49,442 nucleotides of DNA from Clostridia bacterium (lineage in GTDB: Bacteria > Bacillota > Clostridia > Oscillospirales > Acutalibacteraceae), in the NCBI GenBank assembly GCA_017468425.1, contig JAFUIO010000015.1, forward strand, positions 1-49,442. The letters are read 5' to 3'. Position numbers and translations under genes: made by a program. Within the stretch, counting starts at the first letter, position 1; each line of letters starts with the position of its first letter. The notes under the pieces were generated by a model. The model did no database searches and was not told where the DNA came from. It saw only the letters and a list, made by a program, of their open reading frames with translations. Below are positions 16,089-26,300 of this stretch, one piece after another.

Positions 16089-17174
16089 ATGAAAAAATGT
16101 TCGTTGATTCTGTGCGAAAAAAAGATGTCGCAGAAAAGTAAAAAGAGTCTGTCTTCTGCTGAAATTATTTTTAAACCTATGTTTGAAATTTTAAAAACTT
16201 CAGTTTGTAAGGCAGGAATAAACGACATCTTTTTCCTTTTTGAAAAAGAAGAAAGAACTGAAAATTTACGCAACTTTATTTTGCAGAACAAAGCATCGGA
16301 TATATTCATTGCGGAAGGAACAAGTCCTTTTATTTCAAAGGAAACAATAGAAAAATCCTATGAGAATTTCTTGAAGAATTCCAGAAAAATTACTGCAGTT
16401 GTTTCTGATTTCTGCAATTCGTTTTCTGCAGTGTGGATGACTGTTGAGGATTTGAAAAAATACTGTTCTTTTGAAAAGAAAGAAGAAATTCTTCTTGAAT
16501 ATATTGTGAAGAATTCCGATGTAATCAATGAATTCACAAGCTATAACGATGACGATTTCCTGAACGCAGAAAACCTCTGCGATGTGCAGAAATTCAGTGA
16601 ATATAAACGCAAAAAAATTCTTGAAAAATTAATGCTTTCAGGTGTGGAAATTCCATGTGCTGACGGTGTTGTTGTTTCGGAAGATGCGGAAATAGCAAGC
16701 GATGTGATTATTCATCCGTCAACAATTATTATGGGCGGAAACAAAATTTCAGAAGGTGCGGAAATCGGACCTTTTGTGAGAATAAGACCGGGTTGCGTTA
16801 TCGGGAAAAATGTGAGAGTCGGAAATTTTGTTGAACTTAAAAATGCAACTGTATGTGCAGACACAAAAATATCCCACCTGTCATATGTAGGCGACAGCTT
16901 TGTGGGAGAAAATGTGAACATCGGTTGCGGATGTGCAACAGTTAATTTTGACGGCAGAAATAAAAACAAAACAGTAATTTCAGACGGTGCGTTTATCGGT
17001 TGCGGAGTAAATCTTGTTGCTCCCGTAAAAGTGGGTGAAGATGCTTTTGTTGCAGCAGGCTCAACCGTAACGGAAGATGTACCTGGAAATTCACTTTGTA
17101 TTGCCCGTTCAAGGCAGGTAAATAAAGCGGAATGGGTTACAGATAAAAAGCCTTATAAAAGGATGAAAAAATAA
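16089..17174 (+). CDS. GlmU-like acetyltransferase with a decayed uridylyltransferase domain
   Basis: 361 aa against about 450 for full GlmU. Residues about 195-350 are a left-handed beta-helix acetyltransferase matching GlmU. The residues used for acetyl transfer and glucosamine-1-phosphate binding are kept: HLSYVGD (H263, Y266), NFDGRNKNKT (N286, K292), and RIRPG (R233). The N-terminal half aligns with the uridylyltransferase domain only in outline: the LAAGxGTRMxSxxPK loop reads LCEKKMSQKSKKSLSSAE, and the shortened domain ends near 175. The protein can probably acetylate glucosamine-1-phosphate but not make UDP-GlcNAc by itself. It is followed 3 bases later by pth, the usual neighbour of glmU. 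Confidence 0.85.
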   Translation: MKKCSLILCEKKMSQKSKKSLSSAEIIFKPMFEILKTSVCKAGINDIFFLFEKEERTENLRNFILQNKASDIFIAEGTSPFISKETIEKSYENFLKNSRKITAVVSDFCNSFSAVWMTVEDLKKYCSFEKKEEILLEYIVKNSDVINEFTSYNDDDFLNAENLCDVQKFSEYKRKKILEKLMLSGVEIPCADGVVVSEDAEIASDVIIHPSTIIMGGNKISEGAEIGPFVRIRPGCVIGKNVRVGNFVELKNATVCADTKISHLSYVGDSFVGENVNIGCGCATVNFDGRNKNKTVISDGAFIGCGVNLVAPVKVGEDAFVAAGSTVTEDVPGNSLCIARSRQVNKAEWVTDKKPYKRMKK

Positions 17175-17177
17175 ACT

Positions 17178-17783
17178 ATGTTCGGATTGAAAAAGAAAAA
17201 AGAGTTCGCGTCAAGCGGTGCAGAATTTTTAATTGTAGGTCTGGGAAATCCCGGCGATAAGTATGAATTCACACGGCATAATGCAGGTTTTATGTGTGTT
17301 GATTTTTTAGCGGATAAGCTTGATTTTAAAATCAACAGATTAAAATATAAATCTCTGCTTGCCGATGTTGATATAAGAGGCCACAGATGCCTTGTTATGA
17401 AACCGCAGACTTTTATGAACAACAGCGGTGAAGCCGTGAGAGATGCCGCACAGTTTTATAAAATCCCCCCTGAAAATGTTATTGTGATTTACGATGATAT
17501 TTCACTTGATGTGGGTAAAATCAGGGTGAGAAGAAAAGGCTCGGACGGCGGACATAACGGTATAAAAAGCATAATTTATCATTTGAACAGCGATAACTTC
17601 CCACGCATAAAAATCGGTGTAGGTAAAAAACCTGCAGAATGGGAAGATCTGGCAGATTGGGTTCTTTCCCGTTTTACAAATGATGAACTTAAAACTTTGC
17701 ACGATGTTGCCGAAAAAGTGTGTAAGAATTTACCTCTTATGCTCGACGGCAAAATCGATGAAGCAATGAACAGAATGAATTAA
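17178..17783 (+). CDS. pth: Peptidyl-tRNA hydrolase
   Basis: 201 aa; releases peptides from stalled peptidyl-tRNA. Family residues: LIVGLGNPGDKYEFTRHNAGF with the catalytic His, KPQTFMNNSGE, and YDDISLDVGKIRVRRKGSDGGHNG, with the Asp of the catalytic pair. The first about 15 residues (MFGLKKKKEFASSGA) form a short basic extension before the conserved core. ATG 17178 is 3 nt after the GlmU-like stop. AGGAGG directly behind its own stop belongs to the next small gene. Confidence 0.97.
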   Translation: MFGLKKKKEFASSGAEFLIVGLGNPGDKYEFTRHNAGFMCVDFLADKLDFKINRLKYKSLLADVDIRGHRCLVMKPQTFMNNSGEAVRDAAQFYKIPPENVIVIYDDISLDVGKIRVRRKGSDGGHNGIKSIIYHLNSDNFPRIKIGVGKKPAEWEDLADWVLSRFTNDELKTLHDVAEKVCKNLPLMLDGKIDEAMNRMN

Positions 17784-17796
17784 GGAGGTGAAAGAA

Positions 17797-17925
17797 ATGG
17801 CAGAATTTTTAGCAACAATCGAAACTTTACTTGCTGATCTGATTGACCCCGCTACAATGGAAATGATTAAGGGTATCTTTGATTTTATCGTAGAATTCCT
17901 TGATAAATTCGCACTTATCGGTTAA
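17797..17925 (+). CDS. Amphipathic micropeptide (42 aa), function unknown
   Basis: ATG 17797 follows AAGGAGGTGAAAG, a strong Shine-Dalgarno. The product starts MAEFLATIETLLADLIDPAT and ends FALIG. Leucine, isoleucine and phenylalanine alternate with Asp/Glu in an i, i+3/i+4 pattern, so it would form an acidic amphipathic helix of about 35 residues, not a classic signal peptide. No cysteines. It sits 13 bases after pth and ends before a perfect terminator. It resembles in build the minus-strand 38-aa peptide at 26868-26984 and the tail of the PHP-domain protein. Its function is unknown; membrane-surface binding or a regulator peptide is possible. Confidence 0.75.
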   Translation: MAEFLATIETLLADLIDPATMEMIKGIFDFIVEFLDKFALIG

Positions 17926-17955
17926 TCGATTTACTTAAGCAATAATTTTACACAC

Positions 17956-17993
17956 AAAAATGCTCTGTGCAAAAGCACAGAGCATTTTTTATA
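17956..17993. terminator. Bidirectional terminator between the micropeptide gene and galM
   Basis: Perfect stem 17956-17970 with 17975-17989 (AAAAATGCTCTGTGC/GCACAGAGCATTTTT), AAAA loop, and U runs on both strands. It serves the converging plus-strand argS/pth run and galM. Confidence 0.95.
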
Positions 17994-17998
17994 TTATA

Positions 17999-19039
17999 TT
18001 ATTTAACGGAAAACTTATAAACAGTTTTTGTTTTGTATTCTTCTCCTGCGTCATATACACAGTCGGGGAAATCTTTCTGATTTGGGCTGTCGGGATAAAC
18101 CTGAGTTTCAAGGCAGAAGCCTGCGTGCTGATTCATTTTTGTTCCTTCTTTGCCGTCGATTCCGTCAAGGAAGTTACCGCAGTAAAGCTGAACACCGGGC
18201 AGGTCTGTGAACATTTCCATTACTCTGCCTGACTTTTCATCGTATGCAACAACGTTTGCGGATTTGTCATCTTTTTTATTCAGGCAGAAGTTGTGGTCGT
18301 AGCCTTTTGCTAAAGTTAACTGCTCATAATCGTCGTGGATATTCTGACCGATTTTTTTAGGAGTTCTGAAGTCAAAGGGAGTGCCCTCAACTGATTTGAG
18401 TTCGCCTGTGGGGATGCTGTCAGCGTCAATAGGTGTGAAGTAATCTGCGTCAATGTAAAGCTCGTGGTCGCATATTGAGCCTGAGTCAAAACCGCCGAGA
18501 TTAAAGTAAGCGTGGTTTGTGAAATTCATAATTGTTTTCTTGTCGCTTACACCGCTGTACTCAATAGAAAGAGCGTTTCTGTCGTCAAGAGTGTAGGTTA
18601 CAGTCACATTCATATTTCCGGGGAAACCGTTTGAGCCGTCGGGGCTGAAAAGAGAAAATTCCACCTTGTTGTCGTCAACAATAATTCCTCTCCACACTGA
18701 AGTTGAAAATTCTCCGCCACCGTGAAGGCAGGTTTCGCCTTCGTTGTGAGTAACTTCATATTCTTTTCCGTCAATTGTGAATTTGCCTTTGCAGATTCTG
18801 TTTGCGTATCTGCCAACGGTCATTCCCTGATAGTCAGTGCGTGTTTCGTGGCCGTTTATATCGTCAAAACCGATAAGCACGTCGTCAAGAATATTTTCCT
18901 TATCAGGCACAAAAAGTTTATCAAGAGTTGCACCGTAGGAAATAATTTCTGCTACAAGACCGTTTTTATTTGTGATAATATACTTGTATACATCTTCGCC
19001 TCTGGAAGTTGCACCGTAAAATACTTTTTCAACACTCAT
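17999..19039 (-). CDS. galM: Aldose 1-epimerase (galactose mutarotase)
   Basis: Interconverts alpha and beta hexose anomers, mainly galactose, before the Leloir pathway. 346 aa from ATG 19039; the ATG 9 bases upstream abuts the AAGGAG site, so it is less likely. Fold motifs: a beta-sandwich with GRYANRICKGKFTIDG, the catalytic His in NFTNHAYFNL and YDHNFCL, and the late acid in GFCLETQVYPDSPN (Glu). It stands alone with its own promoter and a shared terminator. A galactose link also exists with the GH27 and GH35 enzymes elsewhere in the window. Confidence 0.95.
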   Translation of the reverse strand: MSVEKVFYGATSRGEDVYKYIITNKNGLVAEIISYGATLDKLFVPDKENILDDVLIGFDDINGHETRTDYQGMTVGRYANRICKGKFTIDGKEYEVTHNEGETCLHGGGEFSTSVWRGIIVDDNKVEFSLFSPDGSNGFPGNMNVTVTYTLDDRNALSIEYSGVSDKKTIMNFTNHAYFNLGGFDSGSICDHELYIDADYFTPIDADSIPTGELKSVEGTPFDFRTPKKIGQNIHDDYEQLTLAKGYDHNFCLNKKDDKSANVVAYDEKSGRVMEMFTDLPGVQLYCGNFLDGIDGKEGTKMNQHAGFCLETQVYPDSPNQKDFPDCVYDAGEEYKTKTVYKFSVK

Positions 19040-19069
19040 TTTTAACATCTCCTTTTCCTCTGTCTAATC

Positions 19070-19098
19070 ATTATATGATAAATTTCCGAACATATCAA
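19070..19098 (-). promoter_or_regulatory. Promoter of galM
   Basis: Minus strand: TTGATA (19093-19098), 17-nt spacer, TATAAT (19070-19075). Confidence 0.7.
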
Positions 19099-19147
19099 GA
19101 TTTTATTAAATATTCTTTAAAACTTCTTAAATTTCGACCTGTTTCGG

Positions 19148-19176
19148 TTGACCTTTTATTCCGTATGTTATATAAT
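19148..19176 (+). promoter_or_regulatory. Promoter of the FHA/FtsW/PBP cluster
   Basis: TTGACC (19148-19153), 17-nt spacer, TATAAT (19171-19176); divergent from the galM promoter. Confidence 0.75.
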
Positions 19177-19211
19177 TATTGTAACTATATAATAGGGGAG
19201 GAGTGTGTCCG

Positions 19212-19913
19212 ATGGAGCAGTTTGAAGAGTATATACGTTTTGTTTTTCCGGTGTTGGCGTTTCTTGTGATATTCGGATGCGTTCTTTCACTTTTTTACAA
19301 ACGTCCCAAGTCGAAAACGGTGGCTTTTCTTGTAAATCAGAAAACGGATGAAGCAGTACCTCTTTATTATTGGGAAACATCAATCGGCAGAAGTACCTCC
19401 TGCGATATTGTACTTAATTATCCGACTATTTCGCGTTTTCACAGCGTTGTTTCGCGAAGAAAAAACACATGGGTTATTTTTGATACTGATTCGAAGACGG
19501 GAATTCTTCTGAACGGTCAGAAAATAAAGAAAAAAGCAAATCTTTCAAATGGTGACAAGGTTACCTTCGGTGAAGTGACATATATTTTCTCTGCACCTGA
19601 TTTCGGAGATAAGCAAGATAAAAACAAAGCACCTGTATATCAGCTTGTGAGTGTTTCAAACGGAAAAACATTTACGCTTGACGGTGTGTTTTTCACAATA
19701 GGCAGAGCAACCGACTGTGATGTTTTTATGAACCTGCCCACAGTATCAAGGCGGCATGTTGAACTTCACTTTATAAACGGAAAATGGAGTATGAAAAACT
19801 TTTCTCCAAACGGTGTGCTGATAAACGGCAGATTGTGTACCGATGAAAAAATATTAAAACCCGGCGATGTTCTCGATATCGGGGGAGCAAAAATAAAATT
19901 TGAACAGAAGTAA
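19212..19913 (+). CDS. Membrane-anchored protein with two FHA domains
   Basis: 233 aa from ATG 19212 (8 nt after GGGGAGGAG; a GTG 9 bases upstream overlaps the site). One N-terminal membrane helix (about 9-27) is followed by two forkhead-associated domains, each with the GR-x-SRFH/SRRH-x-N/G pattern: first ETSIGRSTSCDIVLN and ISRFHSVV (about 60-125), second FFTIGRATDCDVFMN and VSRRHVEL (about 155-230). FHA domains bind phosphothreonine, so it should report Ser/Thr kinase signals. A double-FHA arrangement is unusual. Context with FtsW/RodA and a PBP parallels actinobacterial fha-rodA-pbpA clusters. No kinase gene is in this window. Confidence 0.88.
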   Translation: MEQFEEYIRFVFPVLAFLVIFGCVLSLFYKRPKSKTVAFLVNQKTDEAVPLYYWETSIGRSTSCDIVLNYPTISRFHSVVSRRKNTWVIFDTDSKTGILLNGQKIKKKANLSNGDKVTFGEVTYIFSAPDFGDKQDKNKAPVYQLVSVSNGKTFTLDGVFFTIGRATDCDVFMNLPTVSRRHVELHFINGKWSMKNFSPNGVLINGRLCTDEKILKPGDVLDIGGAKIKFEQK

Positions 19914-19931
19914 AGAAAGGAGGAATCAGAA

Positions 19932-21188
19932 ATGGCAACTGCAATGAAAAAAAGAGTTAAACCCTTTAAATATCTCTGGTATCTTTTGCTTGCAACAGTG
20001 TTTCAGTTGTTTTCATTTATTCAGGTTATGACAAAAATCACAGAAGACCATATGCAGTATGTTGCCGTTTTTCTGTCTTTCTTACTTCTTGAATGGTTCT
20101 ATGTTATTATTATGCGTTCTGTGCTTAAACAGAAATCGTTTGAACTTGAACTTATAGCATTTTTCCTGTCAGGAATAGGCTTGTCCCTTATTGCAACAGT
20201 TTCTTTTGACTATGCGATGAAGCAGCTTATATATATCCTTGCAGGTGTGATGCTGTTTATACTTATGCGCTGGCTTATAGCAAATTCAGACAGAGTAACA
20301 CTTCTGCGTCTGCCTGCGGCTGTGTTTGCTGCAGCGGCACTTGCGTTTAACCTTGTTGCTGCACAGGAATTTAACGGTGCAAAAAACTGGGTGCAGATTG
20401 GTCCTGTTTCACTTCAGCCTTCTGAGTTTGTTAAAGTTGCTTTCATCTTCGTTGGTGCGGCAACACTTGATAAACTGCAGACAACCAAGAGTGTTTTCAA
20501 ATACCTTGTTTTTGCGGCAGGTTGCATTGGTGCACTTTTCCTTATGCGTGACTTCGGTGCAGCACTTATTTTCTTTGCAACATTCCTGATTATTGCATAT
20601 ATGCGTTCAGGCGACTGGAAAACAATAGCAGTAATCTGCGTTGCTGCGGTGCTTGGTGCAATACTTATTATTTCGTTCAAATCTACGGTGGCGGCACGTT
20701 TTGCCACATACCGCCATATCTGGGATACACCTTACGACGAAGGTATGCAGCAGACAAGAATGCTTATTTATTCTGCAAGCGGCGGACTTTTCGGCACAGG
20801 TCTCGGTAACGGAAGACTCCGCGATATTTATGCATCAACCACAGACCTTATTTTCGGTATGGTGTGCGAAGAATACGGACTTATTGTAGGCTTTATTGTA
20901 CTTCTTACCTTTGCGGCAATTCTCGTTTATACAATTGCCTCTGCAAAATCTGCAAGAACATCATTCTATGTTATTGCGGCTTGCTCAGCTGCAGGTCTTT
21001 TACTTGTGCAGACAAGCCTTAACGTTTTCGGCGTTACAGATATACTGCCCTGGACAGGCGTTACATTACCCTTTGTCAGCCGAGGCGGTTCAAGTATGAT
21101 GTCCTGCTGGGCATTACTTGCATTTATCAAGAGCGTAGACCCAAGAGCATATCCCAAAACCCTGAAGGAAACACAGATTACAGGATAA
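19932..21188 (+). CDS. FtsW/RodA/SpoVE-family SEDS peptidoglycan polymerase
   Basis: 418 aa, about ten transmembrane segments. SEDS hallmarks: QPSEFVKVAFI, the DFGAALIFF motif with the essential Asp, and the C-terminal FGVTDILPWTGVTLPFVSRGG signature. SEDS proteins polymerise glycan strands from lipid II, working with a class B PBP, which is the next gene. Which of the FtsW, RodA or SpoVE roles it has cannot be read here. ATG 19932 follows AGGAGG. Confidence 0.95.
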   Translation: MATAMKKRVKPFKYLWYLLLATVFQLFSFIQVMTKITEDHMQYVAVFLSFLLLEWFYVIIMRSVLKQKSFELELIAFFLSGIGLSLIATVSFDYAMKQLIYILAGVMLFILMRWLIANSDRVTLLRLPAAVFAAAALAFNLVAAQEFNGAKNWVQIGPVSLQPSEFVKVAFIFVGAATLDKLQTTKSVFKYLVFAAGCIGALFLMRDFGAALIFFATFLIIAYMRSGDWKTIAVICVAAVLGAILIISFKSTVAARFATYRHIWDTPYDEGMQQTRMLIYSASGGLFGTGLGNGRLRDIYASTTDLIFGMVCEEYGLIVGFIVLLTFAAILVYTIASAKSARTSFYVIAACSAAGLLLVQTSLNVFGVTDILPWTGVTLPFVSRGGSSMMSCWALLAFIKSVDPRAYPKTLKETQITG

Positions 21189-21225
21189 ATTTTAAAAAAC
21201 TATCAGATGAAAGGAGTCAGGCTTA

Positions 21226-22605
21226 ATGCACAATACTGTAAAAAGAGCATTTTTGCTTTTAATAGTTGTAGGCGCTTTTATTGCAGGTGCAGTTATTCTT
21301 GCACTTTCTTTCTTCTTCCATGGTGAAGAATGGGCAACACACCGCGCAAACGCACACATTTATACGGGCGGTCAGATTGCCTCTGCAGGTACTATATATG
21401 ACGCTGACGGTGAAATCCTTGCACAGACGAAATCGTCAAAGCGTATTTATAACGATGACTACGCTGTAAGAATGGCAACTCTCCACGCAATAGGCGATAC
21501 GGAAGGCTTTATGTCAACAGGTATACACGCGTTGTATGAAACTGAGCTTACAGGATATAACATTGTGTCTGGTACGTATTATCTTGAAAAATACGGAATC
21601 GGTAACGATATAAATCTTTCTCTTAAGGCAGATGTGTGCAAAACTGCATACAATGCGTTATACGGAAGAAAGGGTACGGTTGGCGTTTACAACTATAAAA
21701 CAGGTGAGATAGTCTGTATGGTTTCTTCTCCCACATATGACCCTGAAAATAAACCGTCAGATGAAAAAATGGACAGCGACGATTACAAAGGTGCATATCT
21801 TAATAAATTCCTTTCAGCATCTTTCACACCCGGTTCAATTTTCAAAATAGTCACATCAGCCTGTGCAATTGAAAATATAACCGATATATATGCAAGAACA
21901 TTTACCTGTGACGGTGAATATGAGATAGGCGGTACATCAGTTGTCTGTAACGGTACACACGGCACAATAAACTTTGAACAGGCGCTGAACAATTCCTGCA
22001 ACTCAGCTTTTGCGGAAATTGCAATTGAACTTGGTAAAACGAAGCTTGAAGAAACTGCAAAAGAATTAGGCTTTACTTCATCCTTTGAAGTTGACAGAGT
22101 ACCGTTGAGTGTCGGCAAAATCGACTTATCAAAGGCTGTTGATATCGACCTCGGTTGGGCAGGTATAGGGCAGTATACAACTACTGCAAACCCGTGTATG
22201 ATGATGACACTTATGGGCGCAATAGCAAACGGCGGACAAGCAATAAAACCCTATTATGTAAAATCCATAAATTCTCAGCAGGGCTTCCCGATGTATAAGG
22301 CATCGGAAAAAACTGCAGGAGAAATCAAATTGAATTCTGCAACTGCAGATAAACTTGAAGAACTTTTACGTTCAAATGTTGTGAATTACTACGGTGATTC
22401 AGCTTTTCCCGGACTTGAAATGTGCGGAAAAACAGGTACTGCAGAAGTAGGCGATGAAAACACAGGTGATAATGCCTGGTTTGTGGGATTTTCACAGAGA
22501 AGTGATTTCCCTTACGCTATAGTGGTGCTTATTGAAGATTCAGATTCATCAGCAAGGTCTGCGGCAATTCCCCTGGCCAATCAGGTGTTGCAGAGTCTGG
22601 TGTAA
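21226..22605 (+). CDS. Class B penicillin-binding protein (transpeptidase)
   Basis: 459 aa, membrane-anchored by one N-terminal helix (about 8-30). Transpeptidase triad: SxxK at S204-K207 (PGSIFKIVT), SCN at 257-259, KTG at 402-404 (CGKTGTAE). The N-terminal non-catalytic part is short, as in actinobacterial PbpA. Directly downstream of the SEDS gene, so the pair likely act together to polymerise and cross-link septal or lateral wall. ATG 21226 follows AAAGGAG. Confidence 0.93.
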   Translation: MHNTVKRAFLLLIVVGAFIAGAVILALSFFFHGEEWATHRANAHIYTGGQIASAGTIYDADGEILAQTKSSKRIYNDDYAVRMATLHAIGDTEGFMSTGIHALYETELTGYNIVSGTYYLEKYGIGNDINLSLKADVCKTAYNALYGRKGTVGVYNYKTGEIVCMVSSPTYDPENKPSDEKMDSDDYKGAYLNKFLSASFTPGSIFKIVTSACAIENITDIYARTFTCDGEYEIGGTSVVCNGTHGTINFEQALNNSCNSAFAEIAIELGKTKLEETAKELGFTSSFEVDRVPLSVGKIDLSKAVDIDLGWAGIGQYTTTANPCMMMTLMGAIANGGQAIKPYYVKSINSQQGFPMYKASEKTAGEIKLNSATADKLEELLRSNVVNYYGDSAFPGLEMCGKTGTAEVGDENTGDNAWFVGFSQRSDFPYAIVVLIEDSDSSARSAAIPLANQVLQSLV

Positions 22606-22625
22606 TGTATAGGAGGATAAATTAA

Positions 22626-23339
22626 ATGGAATCAGTAAACAATTATGTTCAGTTTAATAATGTAAGCAAGATTTATAAATCAGGTGAAATAGAAATTAAA
22701 GCGGTTGACGATGTAAGCTTTACTGTTGACGAAGGCGAATTCTGCGTAATAGTAGGCGCCAGCGGTTCAGGTAAAACAACTGCACTTAACATTCTCGGCG
22801 GTATGGATAACGCAACTTCAGGTGAAGTTTTCATTGACGGAATAAATATTACTTCACTCAACAGAAAAAAACTTACGGATTTCCGCAGATATGATGTCGG
22901 TTTCGTTTTCCAGTTTTATAATCTTGTGCCTAACCTTACTGCACTTGAAAACGTTGAGCTTGTAACACAGATGAGCCGTAATGCTCTTGACCCTGCAACA
23001 GTGCTTCAGATGGTAGGCCTGGGAGACAGACTTGATAACTTCCCCTCGCAGCTTTCAGGCGGTGAGCAGCAGCGAGTTTCAATAGCAAGAGCACTTGCAA
23101 AGAATCCTAAAATTCTTCTTTGCGACGAACCTACAGGTGCCCTTGACTACAAAACAGGTGTAAATATACTTAAATTGCTTCATCAGGCTTGCCGTGATAC
23201 AGGTATGACGGTAATTCTCATTACCCATAACCAGGCTATTGCACCTATGGCAGATAAAATTATTTCAATGGGTAGCGGTAAAATAAATTCCGTTAAAATA
23301 AACCGTAATCCGGTTGATGTTGAAAGGATTGTTTGGTAA
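22626..23339 (+). CDS. ABC transporter ATP-binding protein (LolD/MacB type)
   Basis: 237 aa. Walker [12 protein letters not shown]-loop FQFYNL, signature LSGGEQQR, Walker [10 protein letters not shown] and H-loop ITHN are all intact. This is the MacB/LolD/FtsE class that pairs with FtsX-like permeases, here the next gene: its TAA abuts the permease ATG. A 20-base gap to the PBP gene keeps it in the wall cluster. It presumably powers the mechanical motion of the permease rather than moving a solute. Confidence 0.92.
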   Translation: MESVNNYVQFNNVSKIYKSGEIEIKAVDDVSFTVDEGEFCVIVGASGSGKTTALNILGGMDNATSGEVFIDGINITSLNRKKLTDFRRYDVGFVFQFYNLVPNLTALENVELVTQMSRNALDPATVLQMVGLGDRLDNFPSQLSGGEQQRVSIARALAKNPKILLCDEPTGALDYKTGVNILKLLHQACRDTGMTVILITHNQAIAPMADKIISMGSGKINSVKINRNPVDVERIVW

Positions 23340-26300
23340 ATGAGCAAAGGTTTAGTTAAAGAAGCCCTGCGTTCTATAAGCAAAAATAAAGCCAGATTCA
23401 TTTCAATCATCGCAATTGTAGCAGTCGGAATCAGCTTTTTCGCAGGTATCAGTGCCGCAGGGCCTGATATGAAACAAACGGCAGTTGAATATTATGAAGA
23501 AAACAATCTCATGGATATCTGGATGATATCTACAGTGGGATTCAATCAGCACGACGTTGATGCAATAAGAAACATTGAGGGCGTTGAATCTGCAACAGGT
23601 TCAAAGTTTGCCGATGGCACAGTGGTTGTAGACGGCAAAACGGCAGCTAATGTAGACGGCGGTCAGGCAATCTGCCGAGCATATGGTCTTAATCTTGATT
23701 TTGCAAAGAAATATGAAGACGGTGTAAAATATAAAGATTATATCAACAGACTTACTCTGCTTGAAGGCCGTCTGCCTCAAAAAGAGAACGAGTGTGTGAT
23801 TGACCGCAGCGATATGGCAACGCCTAAAGGCTTTGAAATAGGCAAAACCATTAAAATGGTAGGTATTGAAGAAAATATCGAAAACAAGCTTAATGTTACG
23901 GAATATAAAATTGTAGGTGTTATCAGAACTCCGCGTTATATCTCTTTTGAAAGAGGTCAGACTGATGTGGGCAGCGGTACACTGGGATGCTTTATTTATG
24001 TTCCTGAAAGTGCTTTCAAAATGGATTATTATACAGAAATCTGTGCAACGGTTGAGGGTGCAGAAGATTTTTATCCGTTTTCGGAAGAATATTATAAACA
24101 CGTTGAACCCGTAATTAAAAAAATTGAATCAATTTCGGCAGAGCATCTTGAAATCCGTGTGAATGAGGCAACAGCCGAATACAGAAAGCAGCTTCAGAAG
24201 GGTGAGGCTGAATACGAAAAGAAAAAGAAAGAAGTTGAAGCAGAGCTTGGCAACGCCTTCACTGAACTTGAATATTACAAAAATCTTGTTCAGAACGGTG
24301 ACGCACAGATAGCTGCAGCAGAAGCACAGCTTCAGGCGATTTTATCTTCAAAACAGAATGAGCTTACAAGCGGTAAGAATCAATATGACACTGCAAAGAA
24401 AGAATATGACGAAAAATATAAGCAGTGGGAAGACGGCAACAAACAGGTTGTTGAATATGAGGCAAGGCTTGAAGAACTGAAACAATTGGTTGTTGAGCAG
24501 GACCAGCTTATGGCTGACCTGAAAGTGGAAATCGACGAAATTCAGGCGGAAATCAATGCTTTCCCTCAACCTGATACGGGTGAACCCGAAACAGATGAAT
24601 CAGGCGAAGTTATTCCTCCTGAAGAAGACCCTGAGCTTACTGAGCTGAAAGCACTTCTTAAAGAAAAGAAAACTGCAAGAAGACAGGCTGCAAGTTCTTA
24701 TACGGCAAACGTAATGGAAATCAGCACAATCAATCAGAATCTTCCTGTTGCAAAGGCACAGCTTGCAGACGGCAAAGTGCAGCTTGATGCTGCCAAAAAA
24801 GAACTGGATAAATATTCAGGCATGATTTCAGGCGGTCAGTCTCAGATTGCAACAAGCGAAGCACAGGCAAGAGCAGAAATTGCACGAAAAAGGCAGGAAC
24901 TTGCTGAGGGTAAGGAAAAACTTGCAAAATATAACGTTGAATATAACGAAGCATATGAAGATGCATATGCACAGCTTGACGAGGCTAAATACGATATAGA
25001 AGAAGCAAAAGCAAAGCTTGAAGAAGCATCTTCTAATCCCAGATGGATGGTTAACGACAGAAGAATGCTTCCCGGCTACGAAAACTACGGACAGACTTCT
25101 CAGAATATTGAAGCTTTTGCAAAAGTTTTCCCCGTATTTTTCTTCTTTATTGCAGCAATGGTTGTTCTTACAACCATGACAAGAATGGTTGACGAAGAAA
25201 GAACACAGATAGGTACATTGAAGGCTCTCGGATTCAAAGACAGTCAGATAAGAGCGAAATATCTTATTTACTCACTTGTTGCGACTTTCATCGGTTCAAT
25301 ACTCGGTCTTATCGCAGGCTACTATGCATATCCCAATGCTATTATGACGGCATATGAGGTCGTTTTCCAGCTGCCTCCGCTTATTATTCTGTTCCCGGTA
25401 AAATTAACCGTTCTGGGTGTTATTTTCTCAGTTTTAAGCACAACAATTGCAACATATCTTTCCTGCAGAAAAGAAATGGCGGCAAAACCGTCAGAGCTTA
25501 TGCGCGCGAAAGCACCAAGGACAGGCAGACGTGTGTTGCTTGAAAAAGTACCATTTATCTGGTCGCATCTTAATTTCTCTGCAAAAGCAACAATACGAAA
25601 TCTTATGAGAAATAAGAAACGAGCATTTGTTACTTTCTTCGGTATTGTAGGATGTATGGCACTTCTGCTTACAGGCTTCGGTCTTAACGACTCAACAGAC
25701 CAGATTCTTACTGCACAGTACGGTGCAGGCGGTGTAAGCTCTTTTGATGCACAGATTGCATTAAAAAACAGCCAGATTTCAGCAAACGAAAGTGCTATAT
25801 ATAATAATGTACTTAAGAACAAGAATATAAAAGATGCAATGATGGTATATAACCGTTCAGTTGTAGGCTCATCACAGAACTCAGACGATACGCTCAGCGT
25901 ATATCTTCTTGTTCCGCAGACAGCAGAAAAGCTTACAGATTTTGTAGATTTAAGATCACGTACTACAGATAAAAAATACAAGCTCGGTGACGATGGTGTT
26001 ATCATAACTGAAAAATTTGCCAAGAAGGCTAAAGTATCTGTAGGTGATTCGGTTGATCTTAAATTCAACGATGAACTGACCATTAAAGTTGCCGTAACGG
26101 GAATTGTTGAAAACTATGCGTTCCATTATGCATATATGTCGCCTGTTCTTTACAGTCAGATTTTCCAGAAGCCTGTGGCGTTCAACTATATGTACGCAAA
26201 ATATGCAGACGGTATACGAGGTACACAGAAAGTTGAAACTGTTGCAACGGAGCTTATGAAATTTAATGATATCAACGCAGTTGTGGATGCTGAACAGACA

